Numbered from the stretch's first letter, positions 26,176-35,499 are shown. The stretch is DNA of 64,000 bases from Dyella flava (GCF_016904955.1 NZ_JADIKE010000018.1:1-64000), one strand, 5' to 3'. Numbers and translations are program-made. Notes: generated from the sequence alone by a model not told the origin.

Positions 26176-26213
26176 TTATTCCAATCGGAATAAATATTCC
26201 ACTTGGAATAATT
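26176..26213. promoter_or_regulatory. Twin palindromic operators of the TetR regulator
   Basis: Site 1 is TTATTCC-AATC-GGAATAA (26176-26193); site 2 is TATTCC-ACTT-GGAATA (26195-26210). The half-site ATTCC/GGAAT is shared, and the centres are 18 bp apart, less than two helical turns, suggesting cooperative binding of two dimers. The pair lies in the 97-bp gap between the divergent tetR and hlyD genes and probably overlaps both promoters. Confidence 0.85.
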
Positions 26214-26227
26214 TCAGGGTTAATGGC

Positions 26228-27352
26228 ATGCCTGCTCCTACCGGAACCGCATCGGCCGATGCGGCGACTGCTTCTGCCACACCACCGGAACGCCGCAAGG
26301 TGCCGGGGTTTTTGCTGCCCGTCGGCATCGTGCTGGGGCTGGTGGCCGTGGCCGCCCTGGCTTATTGGTGGATCGTGGGCCGCTTTATCCAGAGCACCGA
26401 CGATGCCTACCTGCAGGCGGACAGCGTGACCGTGGCGCCCAAGGTCAACGGCTATGTCACCGATGTCTACGTGGGTGACAACGCGGAGGTGAAGGCGGGC
26501 GATCCGCTGGTACGGCTCGACAGCCGCCAGTATCAGGCCGCGCTGGATCAGGCCACGGCGACAATCGATGCGCGCAAGGCGGATATCCAGCGCGCGCAGG
26601 CCGATATCCAGCAACAGAAGGGGGCGATCGAACAGGCCAGGGCACAGTTGCAGGCCGCGCAGATCAATGCCTGGCATACGCAGGACGAAGTGAGCCGTTA
26701 CAGTCCGCTGGCGACGACCGGCGCGGAGAGTGGCGATCAGCTGTCGATCCTGATCACCAACCGCGATCAGGCCAAGGCCACGCTGACTGCCGACCAGGCG
26801 GCACTCGATCAGGCACAGGCCAAAATCGCCGATCTGGATGCACAGATTGCCCAGGCGCATGCGCAACTGGAGGCCGCACAGGCTTCGGCCAAGCAGTCGC
26901 AGCTCGATTTGCAGGATACGTTGATCCGCAGTTCGCTGAACGGTCGCGTCGGCGATCGCACGGTTCGCGTGGGCCAGTATGCGCAGCCGGGCACGCGCCT
27001 GATGACGGTGGTGCCGGTGCACAGCGTGTATCTCACCGCCAACTTCAAGGAAACCCAGATCGGCCGCATGCGCGCCGGCCAGCCGGCGACCTTGCATGTG
27101 GATGCTTTGCCGGATGCGGATCTGCACGGCGTGGTCGACAGTTTCGCGCCGGGCACCGGTTCGGAGTTCGCCTTGCTGCCGCCGGAGAACGCAACCGGCA
27201 ACTTCACCAAGATCGTGCAGCGCGTGCCGGTGCGGATCCGTATCGATACGGACGAACAAACCCGCAAGCTGCTGCTGCCGGGTCTGTCGGTGACGGTGGA
27301 CGTGGATACGCGCGCGGCGGGCAACACCTCGGCGAACGATAACCATGGCTGA
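26228..27352 (+). CDS. HlyD/EmrA-type membrane fusion protein
   Basis: 374 residues. Cytoplasmic N-terminus, one transmembrane helix (LLPVGIVLGLVAVAALAYWW), then lipoyl half-motif TDDAYLQADSVTVAPKVNGYVTDVYVGDNAEVKAGDPLVRLD, a long coiled coil rich in Gln/Ala (about 110-210), the second lipoyl half (IRSSLNGRVGDRTVRVGQYAQPG) and a beta-barrel domain. It links the inner-membrane exporter to the outer-membrane channel in a tripartite pump. First gene of the operon; its 3' end overlaps the exporter start by 8 bp. Confidence 0.93.
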   Translation: MPAPTGTASADAATASATPPERRKVPGFLLPVGIVLGLVAVAALAYWWIVGRFIQSTDDAYLQADSVTVAPKVNGYVTDVYVGDNAEVKAGDPLVRLDSRQYQAALDQATATIDARKADIQRAQADIQQQKGAIEQARAQLQAAQINAWHTQDEVSRYSPLATTGAESGDQLSILITNRDQAKATLTADQAALDQAQAKIADLDAQIAQAHAQLEAAQASAKQSQLDLQDTLIRSSLNGRVGDRTVRVGQYAQPGTRLMTVVPVHSVYLTANFKETQIGRMRAGQPATLHVDALPDADLHGVVDSFAPGTGSEFALLPPENATGNFTKIVQRVPVRIRIDTDEQTRKLLLPGLSVTVDVDTRAAGNTSANDNHG

Positions 27353-28925
27353 GACGGCCGCCATGCCGGCGCATCATCCGGAGCGCGCCACCGTTGCGGA
27401 CTGGATCGCCGTGGCGGCGGGTTCGCTGGGCGCGTTGATGGCGACGCTCGACATCTCGATCACCAATTCCGCGTTGCCGCAGATCCAGGGTGAAATCGGC
27501 GCGACGGGCACGGAAGGCACCTGGATCTCGACCGGCTACCTGATGTCGGAAATCGTGATCATTCCACTCGCGGCGTGGCTGACGCGGGTGTTCGGCCTGC
27601 GCAATTTCCTGCTCGGCTGCGCGGTGTTGTTCATCCTGTTTTCGATGATGTGCGGACTGTCGCACACGCTGATGGCGATGGTGATCGGCCGCATCGGGCA
27701 GGGGCTGACGGGCGGCGCGATGATTCCGACCGCGCAGACCATCATCCGCACGCGGCTGCCGCTGTGGCAGTTGCCGATCGGCATGACGGCGTTCGGTTTG
27801 ATCGTGTTGCTCGGCCCGCTGATGGGTCCGGTGCTGGGTGGCTGGCTGACGGAAAACATCAGCTGGAGCTGGTGCTTCTTTATCAATCTGCCGGTGTGTA
27901 TCGGCTTGATTACGTTGTTGCTGGCGGGTTTACCGTCGGCACCACCGCACCTGGAAGCATGGCGCAATGCCGACTGGCTGGGCATTATCGGTTTGTCGGT
28001 GGGACTGAGCTCGCTGACGGTGGTGCTGGAAGAAGGGCAGCGCGAGCGTTGGTTCGAATCCAACATGATTGTCTGGCTCAGCGTGCTTTCGCTGTTTGGC
28101 ATGGTGCTGATCGCCATCTCGCAGTTCACTGCGAAGAAGCCGGTGATGCGCCTGAGCCTGCTGAGCAATCCGCGTTATGCCAGCGTCATTTTCATCGTGC
28201 TGGTGGTGGGCGCGGCGTTGTATGGCGTGATCTACCTGATCCCGCAGTTCCTTGGACTGATCGCCGGTTATAACGCGGAGCAATCCGGCTGGGTGATGCT
28301 GGTGTCGGGCGTGCCGGCGTTCCTGATGATGCCGATCTTGCCGCGCATGCTCGGCAGGGTGGATTTTCGCATCCTGGTCATTACCGGCCTGGCGTGTTTC
28401 GTGTTCAGTTGCATGCTGGATATTCACTTGACGGCGCAGAGCGTCGGTTATGACTTCTTCTGGTCGCAGCTGATTCGTGGTGCGGGACAGATGCTGGCGA
28501 TGATGCCGTTGAACCAGGCGTCGATGGCAGCGGTGTCACGCGAGGAATCCGGCGACGCGGCCGGTATCTACAACATGGCCCGCAACCTCGGCGGTTCGAT
28601 CGGCCTGGCGATCATCGGCACGGTGATCGATCGTCGCAATACCTTCCACGTGGCGGCGATCCGCGAATCGCTGAGCGCGAATTCAGTGCTGGGCCAGGAT
28701 CGTATCGCCGCCAATGCGGCCAGCTGGTTCGCACGTACAGGCGATATGGCGTATTCGCGGATGCGCGCGCTAGGTCAATTGGCCGCACAGATCCAGCAGC
28801 AGGCGATGGTCATGACCTTCTCGGAAGTTTTTTACCTGCTAGGGATTGCCCTGTTGTGCTGCATACCGCTCGCCTTGCTGTTGAAGACCCCGAGTTACCA
28901 CGCGCCGGCCAGCGGTGGCCATTGA
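27345..28925 (+). CDS. DHA2-family (EmrB-type) MFS exporter
   Basis: 526 residues with 14 transmembrane segments. Marks: GALMATLDISITNSALPQIQGEIGATGTEGTWISTGYLMSEIVIIPLAAWLTRVFGLRNF (TM1-2 and motif A) and GPVLGGWLTENISWSWCFFINLPVCIGL (motif C). The large loop near residue 450 and the final helix fit EmrB. It exports hydrophobic toxic compounds in exchange for protons, together with the fusion protein upstream (8-bp overlap) and the outer-membrane factor downstream (12-bp gap). Confidence 0.93.
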   Translation: MAETAAMPAHHPERATVADWIAVAAGSLGALMATLDISITNSALPQIQGEIGATGTEGTWISTGYLMSEIVIIPLAAWLTRVFGLRNFLLGCAVLFILFSMMCGLSHTLMAMVIGRIGQGLTGGAMIPTAQTIIRTRLPLWQLPIGMTAFGLIVLLGPLMGPVLGGWLTENISWSWCFFINLPVCIGLITLLLAGLPSAPPHLEAWRNADWLGIIGLSVGLSSLTVVLEEGQRERWFESNMIVWLSVLSLFGMVLIAISQFTAKKPVMRLSLLSNPRYASVIFIVLVVGAALYGVIYLIPQFLGLIAGYNAEQSGWVMLVSGVPAFLMMPILPRMLGRVDFRILVITGLACFVFSCMLDIHLTAQSVGYDFFWSQLIRGAGQMLAMMPLNQASMAAVSREESGDAAGIYNMARNLGGSIGLAIIGTVIDRRNTFHVAAIRESLSANSVLGQDRIAANAASWFARTGDMAYSRMRALGQLAAQIQQQAMVMTFSEVFYLLGIALLCCIPLALLLKTPSYHAPASGGH

Positions 28926-28936
28926 GGATGCCTGTG

Positions 28937-30436
28937 ATGACCACCCGCTTGTTGCGTTATCCAAACCTGTCGCTGTTTGCCTTGCTCACTGCGGTTGCGG
29001 CGTTGCCCGGGTGCACGGTCGGCCCCGATTATCGCGGAGCGCCGGAGGTGGCCAACGGCGCGGTACATGCCGGCGCGTTTGTGCGTGCGCCGGTCAGCGG
29101 CGTGACCACGACCCACGCGCCCAGCCGTTGGTGGGAGGAGCTTGGCGATCCGCAATTGAATGCCTTGATTGCGGCGGCGCTGGCGAACAATCCGGATCTG
29201 CATGCCGCGCAAGCGCGTCTGCGCGAATCACGTGCACAGTTGCAACAGCAGCGTGCGGCAGAGATGCCGACCGTGTCGGCCGATGCTGCGGCTTTCCGCA
29301 CGCGCGAGCCGGACCTGTCGGGTCTGATCCAGCAGCAGTCGACCAGCACATCGACGGGGCAGGCCACGCAGCCGTCGAGCACGTCGGAAGGGCGCGGCCC
29401 CTTGCAGTTGTATAGCGCCGGTTTCGATGCTTCCTGGGAAATCGATCTGTTCGGCGGAACGCGCCGCGCCATCGAAGCCGCCTCCGCGCAAGCGCAGGCG
29501 GTCGATGCGGATCTTGCCGACACCCAGGTCTCGCTCGCGACCGAAGTGGCGCAGGCCTATATCGATTTGCGCAGTCAGCAACAGCGTCTGGCCTTGGCCA
29601 ACCAGTCCGCCGAACTCGAGCAGAAGACGCTGTCGCTGATCCGGCAGCAGCGCGCGCGTGGCGTCGTGACCGATACGGATGTCGAACGGCAAACCACGCA
29701 GGTGGAAACTACCAAGGCCACGCTGATTCCGTTGGACGAGCAAATCACCGAATCGCTCGATCAACTTGCCGTGTTGACGGGACAGGCGCCCGGTGCGCTG
29801 GATCAAATGCTTTCAACCACAGCGCCTTTGCCAGGTTTGCCTGCGTCCGTGCCGGTGAATGATCCGGCCGCGCTGCTGCAACAGCGTCCGGATATCCGTG
29901 CAGCCGAACGCCGTCTGGCGGCCAGCAATGCGCAGATCGGCCAACACACGGCGGATCTGTTTCCCAAGGTGACCATGCTGGGCTTTATTGGCTCCAGCGC
30001 GGCCAACCCTGGGCACTTGACCGGCAAAAGCGCTTTCACCTGGCTGGGTGCGCCTTACCTGCAATGGGACCTGCTGGATTTCGGGCGTACCCGCGGCGCT
30101 ATCCGTCAGGCGCAGGCCGGTCGCGATGAGGCGGCCGCCAACTACACGCAGGCCGTGCTGGCTGCCTTGCAGGACGCCAACAATGCGCTCTCGCGCTACG
30201 GCCATCAGCGTGACAGCGTCGAGCGTCTGCAGCAGATCGAAGCGTCGGCTGACCGTTCGTCGACCTTGATGCGTCAACGCTACCAGGCCGGCGCATCGTC
30301 ACTGATCGATCTGCTGGATACGCAGCGCGTGCAATTCACCGCGCAACAGAATCTGGTGCAGGGCAGGGCGGATCTGCTGAAGGACTTTGTGTCCCTGCAA
30401 AAGAGCCTGGGGCTGGGCTGGGTTTCACAGCAGTAA
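28937..30436 (+). CDS. Outer-membrane efflux lipoprotein (NodT/OprM family)
   Basis: About 499 residues. The signal peptide ends in LPGC, and CTVGPDYRGAPEV is the classic start of NodT-type outer membrane factors. Two TolC repeats follow, with PQLNALIAAALANNPDLHAAQARLRESRAQL and its second copy after residue 250, plus ERRLAASNAQIG and the APYLQWDLLDFGRTRG stretch. ATG 28937 follows GAGGAT at 8 nt; the open frame extends to 28856 inside the exporter gene. It completes the TetR-controlled tripartite pump. Confidence 0.92.
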   Translation: MTTRLLRYPNLSLFALLTAVAALPGCTVGPDYRGAPEVANGAVHAGAFVRAPVSGVTTTHAPSRWWEELGDPQLNALIAAALANNPDLHAAQARLRESRAQLQQQRAAEMPTVSADAAAFRTREPDLSGLIQQQSTSTSTGQATQPSSTSEGRGPLQLYSAGFDASWEIDLFGGTRRAIEAASAQAQAVDADLADTQVSLATEVAQAYIDLRSQQQRLALANQSAELEQKTLSLIRQQRARGVVTDTDVERQTTQVETTKATLIPLDEQITESLDQLAVLTGQAPGALDQMLSTTAPLPGLPASVPVNDPAALLQQRPDIRAAERRLAASNAQIGQHTADLFPKVTMLGFIGSSAANPGHLTGKSAFTWLGAPYLQWDLLDFGRTRGAIRQAQAGRDEAAANYTQAVLAALQDANNALSRYGHQRDSVERLQQIEASADRSSTLMRQRYQAGASSLIDLLDTQRVQFTAQQNLVQGRADLLKDFVSLQKSLGLGWVSQQ

Positions 30437-30489
30437 CGCGGTCAAGCACTCCGTGCGATGCACTGGAGCGTTGTTCGCATCACCTTTTG

Positions 30490-30523
30490 GGCCGTCATTC
30501 CCGCTGGCACGGAAATGACGGCC
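30490..30523 (+). terminator. Hairpin after the efflux operon
   Basis: GGCCGTCATT (30490-30499) pairs with AATGACGGCC (30514-30523); flanking TTTTG and CAAAG extend it weakly. The loop has 14 nt. It lies 53 bp after the stop of the outer-membrane factor. There is no uninterrupted T run, so it may be a repeat (related to the palindrome at 231) acting as a transcript end. Confidence 0.5.
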
Positions 30524-30547
30524 AAAGTCCCGATGCATGCTGCGCGG

Positions 30548-30733
30548 TTACGCAGCGGCTTGCTGCTCTTCAGCCGCTTTGGTGATTTCCAGCAGGCTCG
30601 CGGCGGCCTCGGAGGCCACGCGCTTGGGCCAGCTGTCCTGGATATGTTCGGCGACCAGGCAAGGTTCGCCCGCGCGGCATTGTGAGCAGGTCTGGTTGTG
30701 CAACTTCAGTTCTTCGACTACCGATTCGATCAT
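30548..30733 (-). CDS. Small Cys-containing protein, 61 aa
   Basis: Start ATG at 30733, with GGGGGA 7 nt upstream (a further ATG at 30748 lacks this). The sequence has the cysteine set TCSQCRAGEPC, which could bind a metal or form disulfides, followed by VAEHIQDSWPKRVASEAAASLLEITKAAEEQQ, an amphipathic helix. I do not recognise the family. It lies alone between the efflux operon and the HD-GYP gene. Confidence 0.5.
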   Translation of the reverse strand: MIESVVEELKLHNQTCSQCRAGEPCLVAEHIQDSWPKRVASEAAASLLEITKAAEEQQAAA

Positions 30734-30863
30734 GGCTGATTCCCCCATGGATGGGCCGGCATGGACGGCCGGATGCCGGTATACGGCTCGGTCACCAGCC
30801 TTATCGGCTGCCGGCCGGTTTACTTGAGCATGATTTCCGGAGCATGTTTCGTGCCAGGGTGGC

Positions 30864-31985
30864 TCAGATCACCGCGTCCGTTCCCCACAGCGCTTCCATG
30901 CTCACGCTCATGTCGAGTTCGTCCAGATCGACCACTTCGCTGATCGCATGTGCGCCGACATCGCTGCGGCGGCGGATGGGCGTGGTGACGCGAAAGCCGT
31001 CGTGGGTGGTGAGGGAGGACACCTGTGGCGTAAGGCTGTCGGTGCCGCGATGCGTGACCACCGCGATGCTGCCATTGCGAAGCCGCACGCCGGTGCCGGG
31101 CGGGTAGATGCCCAGGGTCTTGATAAAGCTGGTGGCAATTTTTTCGTCCAGCCGCGCGCCTTCATTGAGATAAAGCCAGCGCAACGCGACGTTGGCCTGC
31201 AAGGGTGGCCGGTAACCGCGGCCGACCACGCGGGCGCAATACACGTCTGCCGAGGCCAGCAGGCGTGCCGGCAGGCCAATCGCCTCGCCGCGCTTGCCCC
31301 CGGGATAGCCACTGCCATCGGACCGTTCATGATGGTCCAGCACTGCTTGCAGCCAGAGCGTGTCAGTGACGCCGCGCTCCTTCAGTATCGTGACGCCGCG
31401 TTCGCAGTGCTGGCGGACCTCGGCATGCTGCGTGTTGCTCAAGGGGCCGTCCACGGAGAGTAGTTCCTGTTGCAGCTCAAGCATGCCGATGTTCATGGTC
31501 AGCGCCGCGGCCATGATCGAACTTCGTTCCGTAGCGCCCACTTCCAGCGCGGTGCCGACCAGCTCGCAGGCGATGGCGGTATTGACCATGTGGCGCGTGG
31601 CGTAAGCGCCTTCCCGTTGCAGGACGATGGAGGCGAGCGACAGGTCCGCATTGGCAACGCAGGCGTGTTGCAGCAGCTCGCTGATGCGCTTTATCTCGCC
31701 GGAGAAATCCCTATATCGCGCATCGCTCAGCAACGCATGCAGGCGGTGCCTTGCTGAAAGGATCGAAGCCAGCGGGCGACCTGACGCAGGGCTGTCGTCG
31801 ACCACGCCTGTGCGAGCGTTAGCGGCAACGCCATCATTGAAGTAGGCCACGCGGACCAGCCGTTCCACCGACGAGGCGGTGGTGAGCACATGGCCGGCAC
31901 GCAGCATAAGCTTGCCGCGCTCATCGTAGGCATCGTAGGGCAGCGGTTGGCCGATCTCTATTTCGCCCGATTGGATCGGTCGCAT
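30864..31985 (-). CDS. HD-GYP-like protein with degenerate catalytic HD
   Basis: 373 residues. The C-terminal half of the HD-GYP domain is clear: LDHHERSDGSGYPGGKRGEAIGLPARLLASADVYCA (from 217), with the HHE and GYP motifs. The N-terminal half keeps H132 but has ALTMNIGM (161-168) where active proteins have LLHDIGK, so the HD metal ligands are missing. Cyclic-di-GMP hydrolysis is therefore doubtful and a binding or scaffold role is more likely. The N-terminal 60 residues (IGQPLPYDAYDERGKLMLRAGHVL) form a small beta domain often seen in front of such HD-GYP proteins. It is monocistronic. Confidence 0.8.
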   Translation of the reverse strand: MRPIQSGEIEIGQPLPYDAYDERGKLMLRAGHVLTTASSVERLVRVAYFNDGVAANARTGVVDDSPASGRPLASILSARHRLHALLSDARYRDFSGEIKRISELLQHACVANADLSLASIVLQREGAYATRHMVNTAIACELVGTALEVGATERSSIMAAALTMNIGMLELQQELLSVDGPLSNTQHAEVRQHCERGVTILKERGVTDTLWLQAVLDHHERSDGSGYPGGKRGEAIGLPARLLASADVYCARVVGRGYRPPLQANVALRWLYLNEGARLDEKIATSFIKTLGIYPPGTGVRLRNGSIAVVTHRGTDSLTPQVSSLTTHDGFRVTTPIRRRSDVGAHAISEVVDLDELDMSVSMEALWGTDAVI

Positions 31986-32614
31986 GGATGGCAGCCCCCT
32001 AGCGCCAGCAACATGTGATCGGCGTTGGCATGCCGCATTTCAAAGCCTTGGCCAGGGTTCACCTGGTCGCTTGGCTCTTCGCAAGATTATCGGCTGGCCT
32101 AGTAATAACTTGAGGGTCGGCAGCCCAGGGGCCGCCGACAAAACGTCGCCGGTGATGGTGATACGGGATGGACGATGCGCAAGCGGCGGAGTGTAAATGC
32201 ACCTGCATGACAAAGCCGGGTATTCGTCGTGTCCGCTTCGTTGTCGCCCAGTTGCTTTGTCGGTGCGCCTAAAAGCGCGCTCCGTCAGAAATAGACAGCA
32301 TGGTGTGGAAAACCAGCGATGATTTTTTGGAAGCGGCCGCCGCGCTTTTTTTTCGCTGTAGTTCCTGAAGTAATCGCTGATGCTGTGCTGCAAATCAACA
32401 CGCACCGATAACGTGATGCATGCGATCCACCGCAAATACATGAAGAGCCGCTGTACGTTCTCTGTACAGAATCATGTCGTCGTGACGTGAACGATGGTGT
32501 GGATGGCGTGCTCAGTCAGCGTCGATTCGTATCGGCGCAATACCATCGATATCCAGGATCCTTGGTAAATCACCGGCACCATCTCTTCTTCATAGGCTGA
32601 AAGGGAGCCACGAC
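31986..32614. other. Long intergenic region without a gene
   Basis: The only longer frame (32040-32441 on the minus strand) has random-looking composition with many Arg and Cys residues and no ribosome binding site. I see a short CTGTAC...GTACAG inverted repeat at about 32451-32469. Otherwise nothing beyond the upstream regions of the HD-GYP gene and the small lipoprotein. Confidence 0.5.
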
Positions 32615-32821
32615 ATGACCAAGCTCTTGCTGGCAACGATGATGATCACTTGTTGTATCTCGCTCACTGGCTGCGGCGGCTCACGGGCAATTGCCCAGAA
32701 CAATGAAACGTGCGGCAAACAGCTCACCGATTTGCAGACGGCGCTGAACTCGGGCGCCATGACCCAGGATGAGTATGCTCGGGCGCGCGCCGAAGCGATC
32801 AGGCGCTGCAATCAGGACTGA
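32615..32821 (+). CDS. Small lipoprotein, 68 aa
   Basis: AAGGGAG lies 8 nt before the ATG. The signal peptide ends in the lipobox LTGC (residues 17-20), followed by GGSRAIAQNNETCGKQLTDLQTALNSGAMTQDEYARARAEAIRRC. The last part has the pattern of a SHOCT-like short helical hairpin (L-x-x-G-x-x-T-x-x-E-Y). Two further cysteines may pair. The function is unknown. Confidence 0.75.
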   Translation: MTKLLLATMMITCCISLTGCGGSRAIAQNNETCGKQLTDLQTALNSGAMTQDEYARARAEAIRRCNQD

Positions 32822-32840
32822 CATACGGCTGTGATCGTGA

Positions 32841-32878
32841 TGGCGTCAGGCCGTGCCGGGCTGATCGGCCTGACGCCA
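32841..32878 (+). terminator. GC-rich hairpin after the small lipoprotein
   Basis: TGGCGTCAGGCC (32841-32852) pairs perfectly with GGCCTGACGCCA (32867-32878) over a 14-nt loop, 20 bp after the stop codon. The following CATCCTTTTC is a weak T-rich tract. Confidence 0.6.
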
Positions 32879-32987
32879 CATCCTTTTCATGCGCCGCAGC
32901 AAGGCGTCTGCTACAAGCCCTCGCGTTCAACCGAAAGGCATGGGATATGCATGCCCTGTGCAGCGGATCTAAAGCTTGGGGCGGGAT

Positions 32988-33365
32988 ATGACATTCGCAC
33001 GCATTGATGATGTAGGCCGAAGCGCGCTGGCGCTTTTCCTTTGGCTGAGTGCCGTAACGCTGAACATGGCGGCGATGCTTTGGTTCGGCTTTCAGGGGTT
33101 GAAGTGGCTGCACGACGGTTATTGGACGAAACAGCCCACCGTCATGTTCTGGCTACGCGAATTCTGCCCGGGCTGGTGCACTTTTTTGAACAATCCGCAC
33201 TCCTGGTATGGGGCCGCCAAGGTGGCGCTGGTCCTTTCCGAGCTGCCTTCCAGTCTGGCGCTGGTTTTGCTGGGCACGATCTGCGCGGTACTGAATGTGT
33301 CGGTCTGCGACCGCCGGCCCGAGGCGCCCAGGGTCACAAAGTCACAAACTGCGGCATCTTTTTGA
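32988..33365 (+). CDS. Hypothetical membrane protein, 125 aa
   Basis: Start ATG 32988 is preferred over 32976 because GGGGCGGG precedes it. There are two clear transmembrane segments (ALALFLWLSAVTLNMAAMLWFGF and VALVLSELPSSLALVLLGTICAVL) with a Trp/Cys-rich loop between (FWLREFCPGWCTFLNNPHSWYG). The CPGWC pair could form a periplasmic disulfide. I do not recognise the family. Confidence 0.6.
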   Translation: MTFARIDDVGRSALALFLWLSAVTLNMAAMLWFGFQGLKWLHDGYWTKQPTVMFWLREFCPGWCTFLNNPHSWYGAAKVALVLSELPSSLALVLLGTICAVLNVSVCDRRPEAPRVTKSQTAASF

Positions 33366-33539
33366 TGCGTTGACGAACAGGCCAGGGTCAGGCCTCCATG
33401 CGGTTGCGTCCCTCACCATGGCGCGCCACTTCGAACCGGCAAGCGGTAAACGCGTGGACCTCGTGCCTGCCACCCCTGACCCCATAAAACAGCCAAATGT
33501 GTAAAGTCGGCCGCTCCGTTATCCAAGGGTGAGTGGCGC

Positions 33540-35369
33540 ATGGTGAAGGTTGTCGGGGGAAGGCGGGCCATGTTCTGGCTGGCTGCGAGCATGGTGTGGT
33601 GGTCGCCAAGTCTGCTGGCCGGATCGTCGCCAGCGCAGGCAGCGGCAGCCACGGTTGAAACGCAGCGTCCGCTTGATCAGCCCCAGTTGCCGCCAGGTCC
33701 CGGGCCGAGCGCGCAAACCATCAAGGCCTGGCAGGATCGCAAGTTCGGGATGTTCATCCACTTCGGCCTGTATTCCATCGCAGGCGGCATGTGGGACGGG
33801 CGGCGCATCGACAACGGCTATAGCGAGCAGATCCTCGCGAATGGGCCGATACCGCCCACGGCGTATGAAGCGCTGGCGTCGCGTTTCGATCCCGTGCATT
33901 TCGATGCGGATGCCATCGTGGCGCTGGCCAAGGCAGCCGGCATGAAGTTCATCGTGATCACCGCCAAGCATCACGACGGCTTCAATCTGTTCCAGACGGC
34001 GCAGACGACCTACAACACCGTCGATGGCACGCCCTATCACAAGGACGTCGTCAAGCAGCTGGCCGATGCGTGCGCACGCGCGGGTCTGAAATTCGGTGTC
34101 TATTATTCGACCATCGACTGGCATCACCCGGGTGGAAACACCTATATCGATGGCAACAGCAATCCGATTACATCCGCCCAGGAAGCCTTCAATGTGGCCC
34201 AGCTCAAGGAACTGATGAGCCACTACGGCCCCATCTCCGAAATCTGGTTCGACATGGGCAAGCCGACGCCCGCGCAAAGCGCAGACTTCGCGCAAACCGT
34301 GCACGCCTTGCAGCCGCAAACCATGATCTCCGGACGCGTGTGGAACTATTACGGCGACTTCGCGGTGATGGGCGATAACGCCGAACCCGACGTGGCGATG
34401 GAACTGCCCTGGCAAGCGCCGGCGTCCATGTTTCCGGATACCTGGGGATACCGCTCATGGGAGCAGCGCACCGATCTTCCGGGCAAGATCCGCGAAAAAA
34501 TCACGCAGCTGGTGCGTGTCGTCAGTCAGGGCGGCAACTACATTCTCAATATCGGTCCGGAAGGCGACGGCTCGGTCGTGCCCTACGAAGCGCAGGTGCT
34601 GCGCGGCATGGGCACATGGCTGAAGCGTAACGGTGAGGCGATTTATGGCACGCGCAAGCAGCCGTTCCGCGCACTGGATTTCGGCTATGCGACGGTGGGA
34701 CCCAAAGCGATCTACCTGTTTGTTGCCAAGCTGCCGCCGGATCATCAGCTGCGTTTGCCCGGGCTTGCCGATACTGCGTTAGGTTCCGCCTATCGGCTTG
34801 GCGCGCCAGCGGACAAGGTGACCATTCAACGCGATGGCGCGGACGTCCTTGTTTCCCTGGATCATCTGGCTCACTGGCCGATGACGGGTGCCGGTGGCGC
34901 CAACGTCGATACGTTCATGCCCGTCGTCGTACTGCCGCTCGAAGGACCGCTGCATGTTCGACCGCCATCGCTGGCTGCAGCGGCGGATGGCAGTTTTCAT
35001 TTGCAATCTGCGCAAGCCGAGCACTATCTCAACTACAACGGTGAAGGCTATGAAGCCCCGGATACCTTGTACAAGTTGAGCTGGCAGCTCGACGCAAAAG
35101 CAAAGGATTACGCGCTGACGATCAGCTACATGCCTTCACCTAAATCGGCGCAGATGGATCTGTGGGTCGACGGACAGCGCTATCCCTTGAATCTGGAGGG
35201 TGTTGCAGCGGGCACGCCGCAGGCTGCCAGCCAAACGGTGCTTGTGCATCGAGATCGCACTGCCCACCCTTATGCCATGCAAGTGGAACTTACCCCGCAT
35301 GCCCCATTCGTGAAGGGCAGTGTGCTTCCGGTTGCGGTGCAGTCGGTGGCATTGTCGCCACGGCCCTGA
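33540..35369 (+). CDS. Secreted GH29 alpha-L-fucosidase
   Basis: 609 residues with a signal peptide (MFWLAASMVWWSPSLLAGSSPAQA). The GH29 barrel starts at KAWQDRKFGMFIHFGLYSIAGGMWDG; KHHDGF (143-148) and GVYYSTIDWHHPGGN are family marks, and D238 in EIWFDMG is at the position of the catalytic nucleophile. GNYILNIGPEGDG closes the barrel domain, and C-terminal beta-sandwich domains follow. It should release alpha-L-fucose from glycans in the periplasm or outside. No fucose catabolic genes are adjacent. The antisense frame 33519-34415 is a shadow. Confidence 0.92.
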   Translation: MVKVVGGRRAMFWLAASMVWWSPSLLAGSSPAQAAAATVETQRPLDQPQLPPGPGPSAQTIKAWQDRKFGMFIHFGLYSIAGGMWDGRRIDNGYSEQILANGPIPPTAYEALASRFDPVHFDADAIVALAKAAGMKFIVITAKHHDGFNLFQTAQTTYNTVDGTPYHKDVVKQLADACARAGLKFGVYYSTIDWHHPGGNTYIDGNSNPITSAQEAFNVAQLKELMSHYGPISEIWFDMGKPTPAQSADFAQTVHALQPQTMISGRVWNYYGDFAVMGDNAEPDVAMELPWQAPASMFPDTWGYRSWEQRTDLPGKIREKITQLVRVVSQGGNYILNIGPEGDGSVVPYEAQVLRGMGTWLKRNGEAIYGTRKQPFRALDFGYATVGPKAIYLFVAKLPPDHQLRLPGLADTALGSAYRLGAPADKVTIQRDGADVLVSLDHLAHWPMTGAGGANVDTFMPVVVLPLEGPLHVRPPSLAAAADGSFHLQSAQAEHYLNYNGEGYEAPDTLYKLSWQLDAKAKDYALTISYMPSPKSAQMDLWVDGQRYPLNLEGVAAGTPQAASQTVLVHRDRTAHPYAMQVELTPHAPFVKGSVLPVAVQSVALSPRP

Positions 35370-35499
35370 ATGCGGCTAGCATGTGGGAACCCACTCTCCT
35401 GTGCGGGAGTGGGTATTGGCGGCGCAAAGTGAAGTCGCGGAGTTAGTCAAGAAAGTCCAGGCCATACAGACATCGGCACCCTTGGAGCTGCTCGTTCTC

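Noticed and set aside
26123..27364. 413-codon minus-strand frame over the HlyD gene and the TetR operators
   Set aside because: It would read through the divergent promoter region, and the HlyD reading has all domain motifs.
32040..32441. 133-codon minus-strand frame in the long intergenic region
   Set aside because: Random-looking composition, no ribosome binding site, no motif.
33519..34415. 298-codon minus-strand frame over the fucosidase gene
   Set aside because: Shadow; the plus-strand reading has a signal peptide and the GH29 motifs.
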